Origin: a bacterium | GTDB lineage: Bacteria > Eremiobacterota > Eremiobacteria > Baltobacterales > Baltobacteraceae | NCBI GenBank assembly: GCA_021784715.1 | Contig: JAJYHP010000097.1 | Span: 1-8,412, forward strand | DNA: 8,412 bases | Direction of reading: 5' to 3' | Part shown: one piece after another, positions 7,299 through 8,412 of the stretch | How the letters are laid out: every line of letters starts with the position of its first letter | How positions within the stretch are numbered: the stretch's first letter is position 1 | Position numbers and translations under genes: made by a program | Notes under the pieces: generated by a model | The model's database searches: none | The model's input: only the letters and a program-made list of their open reading frames with translations | What the model was told of the DNA's origin: nothing

Positions 7299-7324
7299 CT
7301 GCGCGGGAGCCGTATGCCCCGCAG
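7299..7324 (+). promoter_or_regulatory. Possible hairpin directly upstream of pntA start
   Basis: Arms CTGCGCGGG (7299-7307) and CCCCGCAG (7317-7324) can pair over eight base pairs with one bulged C, around a nine-base loop. The hairpin ends one base before the pntA ATG. AGGAG sits at 7291-7295, immediately 5' of it, about 29 bases from the ATG in linear distance but only about three if the hairpin is skipped. No T-run follows, so a terminator is unlikely. A role in translation is inference; in GC-rich DNA it could be chance. Confidence 0.35.
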
Positions 7325-8412
7325 ATGATACTTGCCGTACCGCGTGAGAGCGCCGAGCGCGAACGCCGTGTCGCGCTCGTTCCCGAAAGCGTCTCGAAAT
7401 TCAAAAAACTCGGACTGGAAATTCACGTACAGCGCGATGCAGGTCGCGCCGCTTCTTTTCCGGACTCCGCTTACGAATCGGTCGGAGCTCGCATCGTCGC
7501 CGATGAGAACGAGCTCCTTTCTTCCGCCGATGCCCTTCTCTGTGTCGCACGTCCGACCGAAAATCAGCTAGCGCGCCTCAAAAAAGGCGCGCTTCTCGTA
7601 GGTTTCCTCGATCCGCTCGGTGACCCGGCATACGCCGAGCGCCTGGCATCGGCGGGAATCGAAGCACTCGCCGTCGAGAAAATCCCGCGCATCACGCGCG
7701 CGCAAAGTATGGACGCGCTTTCGTCGCAGAGCAATATCGCCGGCTACAAGGCCGTCTTGCTCGCGGCAAGCGCGTTGCCGAAGTTCTTCCCGATGCTCAC
7801 CACCGCAGCGGGAACGATTCCGCCGGCGAAGGCGCTCGTACTCGGTGCCGGAGTAGCAGGGCTACAGGCCATCGCGACGGCACGCCGCCTCGGTGCGGTC
7901 GTCAGCGGCTACGACGTCCGCGCCGTCGTCCGCGAACAGGTGCAATCGCTCGGCGCGAAATTCCTCGAATTCGATCTCGGCGAGAGCGCCGAGGGCTCGG
8001 GCGGATACGCGAAAGAACTCACGCCCGAACAGCAGCAGCGGCAACGCGACTGGATGGTCGAGCAGATCGGTAAAAACGACGTCGTGATTACGACCGCACT
8101 GGTCCCCGGGCGGCGAGCGCCGATTCTCATCACCGAAGCTGCCGTCGCCGCGATGGCTCCGGGAAGCGTCATCGTCGATCTCGCGGCGGAGGCCGGGGGC
8201 AACTGCGCGCTCACCAAACCCGACGAGAGCGTTATCACCGATAACGGCGTCCAGATCATCGGTACGACGAACCTGCCGGCCACGATGCCGTACAACGCAA
8301 GCCAACTTTACTCGCGCAATCTCTTCGCCTTACTCTCGCCGTTTGCAAAAGACGGTACGCTCGCCCTGGATTACAACGACGACGTGATCGCGGGTGCCTG
8401 TATCGTTCACGA
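7325..8412 (+). CDS. pntA: NAD(P) transhydrogenase subunit alpha (partial, 3' end beyond window)
   Basis: The window holds 362 codons and two bases, still open at the edge. The product is the NAD(H)-binding part (domain I) of the proton-translocating transhydrogenase, which uses the proton gradient to reduce NADP+ with NADH. Seen: the family N-terminus with VPRE and ERRVALVPES (5-22); PRITRAQSMDALSSQSNIAG (121-140), the conserved RQD-loop region; a Rossmann GAGVAGLQA (174-182) with GYDVR following (195-199); the mobile loop GGYAKEL (226-232); TALVPGRRAPILIT (257-270); and GTTNLPATMPYNASQLYSRN (313-332). The ATG at 7325 gives the expected N-terminus and no other start is in frame nearby. It begins 32 bases after the DUF4267 gene. 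Whether the membrane helices are fused (E. coli type) or on a separate gene (Rhodospirillum type, pntAA/pntAB) lies outside the window. Confidence 0.96.
   Translation, partial: MILAVPRESAERERRVALVPESVSKFKKLGLEIHVQRDAGRAASFPDSAYESVGARIVADENELLSSADALLCVARPTENQLARLKKGALLVGFLDPLGDPAYAERLASAGIEALAVEKIPRITRAQSMDALSSQSNIAGYKAVLLAASALPKFFPMLTTAAGTIPPAKALVLGAGVAGLQAIATARRLGAVVSGYDVRAVVREQVQSLGAKFLEFDLGESAEGSGGYAKELTPEQQQRQRDWMVEQIGKNDVVITTALVPGRRAPILITEAAVAAMAPGSVIVDLAAEAGGNCALTKPDESVITDNGVQIIGTTNLPATMPYNASQLYSRNLFALLSPFAKDGTLALDYNDDVIAGACIVH

Noticed and set aside
7299..7324. The hairpin before pntA as a rho-independent terminator
   Set aside because: No U-rich run follows; the hairpin abuts a start codon instead.
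1..8412. CRISPR arrays, tRNA or rRNA genes, insertion sequences, or a defence island
   Set aside because: I found no regularly spaced repeats, no tRNA- or rRNA-like stretches, no transposase motifs and no nuclease or helicase genes other than PolA.

Overview
The window is a GC-rich, almost gap-free bacterial segment. I can support eight protein genes, of which two run off the window edges, and no RNA genes, mobile elements or CRISPR. Two operons diverge from a 60-base gap at 5320-5379. The organism cannot be named with confidence. The GC-rich codon use, tight overlaps and mix of Shine-Dalgarno (SD) and apparently SD-less starts fit several poorly cultured soil phyla (Candidatus Eremiobacterota would be one guess), but this is only an impression.

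Leftward operon, reading from 5319 to below 1. A 790-residue exported protein built from macroglobulin-type (MG) domains comes first. It overlaps by one base with polA (DNA polymerase I, 873 residues), which in turn overlaps by eight bases with a DUF192 gene cut by the left edge. PolA has an intact 5' nuclease and polymerase, but its 3'-5' exonuclease domain has lost key acidic residues. The MG protein resembles the front part of a bacterial alpha-2-macroglobulin and has no thioester domain.

Rightward run, from 5380 past 8412. It begins with a 168-residue exported protein that may have a TonB C-terminal-like fold. Next is a 57-residue zinc-ribbon protein (5893-6066), easily missed because of its size. 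Then come a fumarylacetoacetate hydrolase (FAH) family enzyme with a GTG start and a strong SD, a four-helix DUF4267 membrane protein that overlaps it by GTGA, and the alpha subunit of the proton-translocating NAD(P) transhydrogenase, cut by the right edge. Gaps in this run are 6, 3, -4 and 32 bases.

The enzymes with clear functions are housekeeping: DNA repair and replication, organic-acid turnover, and NADPH balance. The parts that deserve a second look are the MG-domain protein coupled to polA, the small zinc ribbon, the exported TonB-like protein, and a hairpin directly before the transhydrogenase start. I see no sign of a defence system or mobile island.
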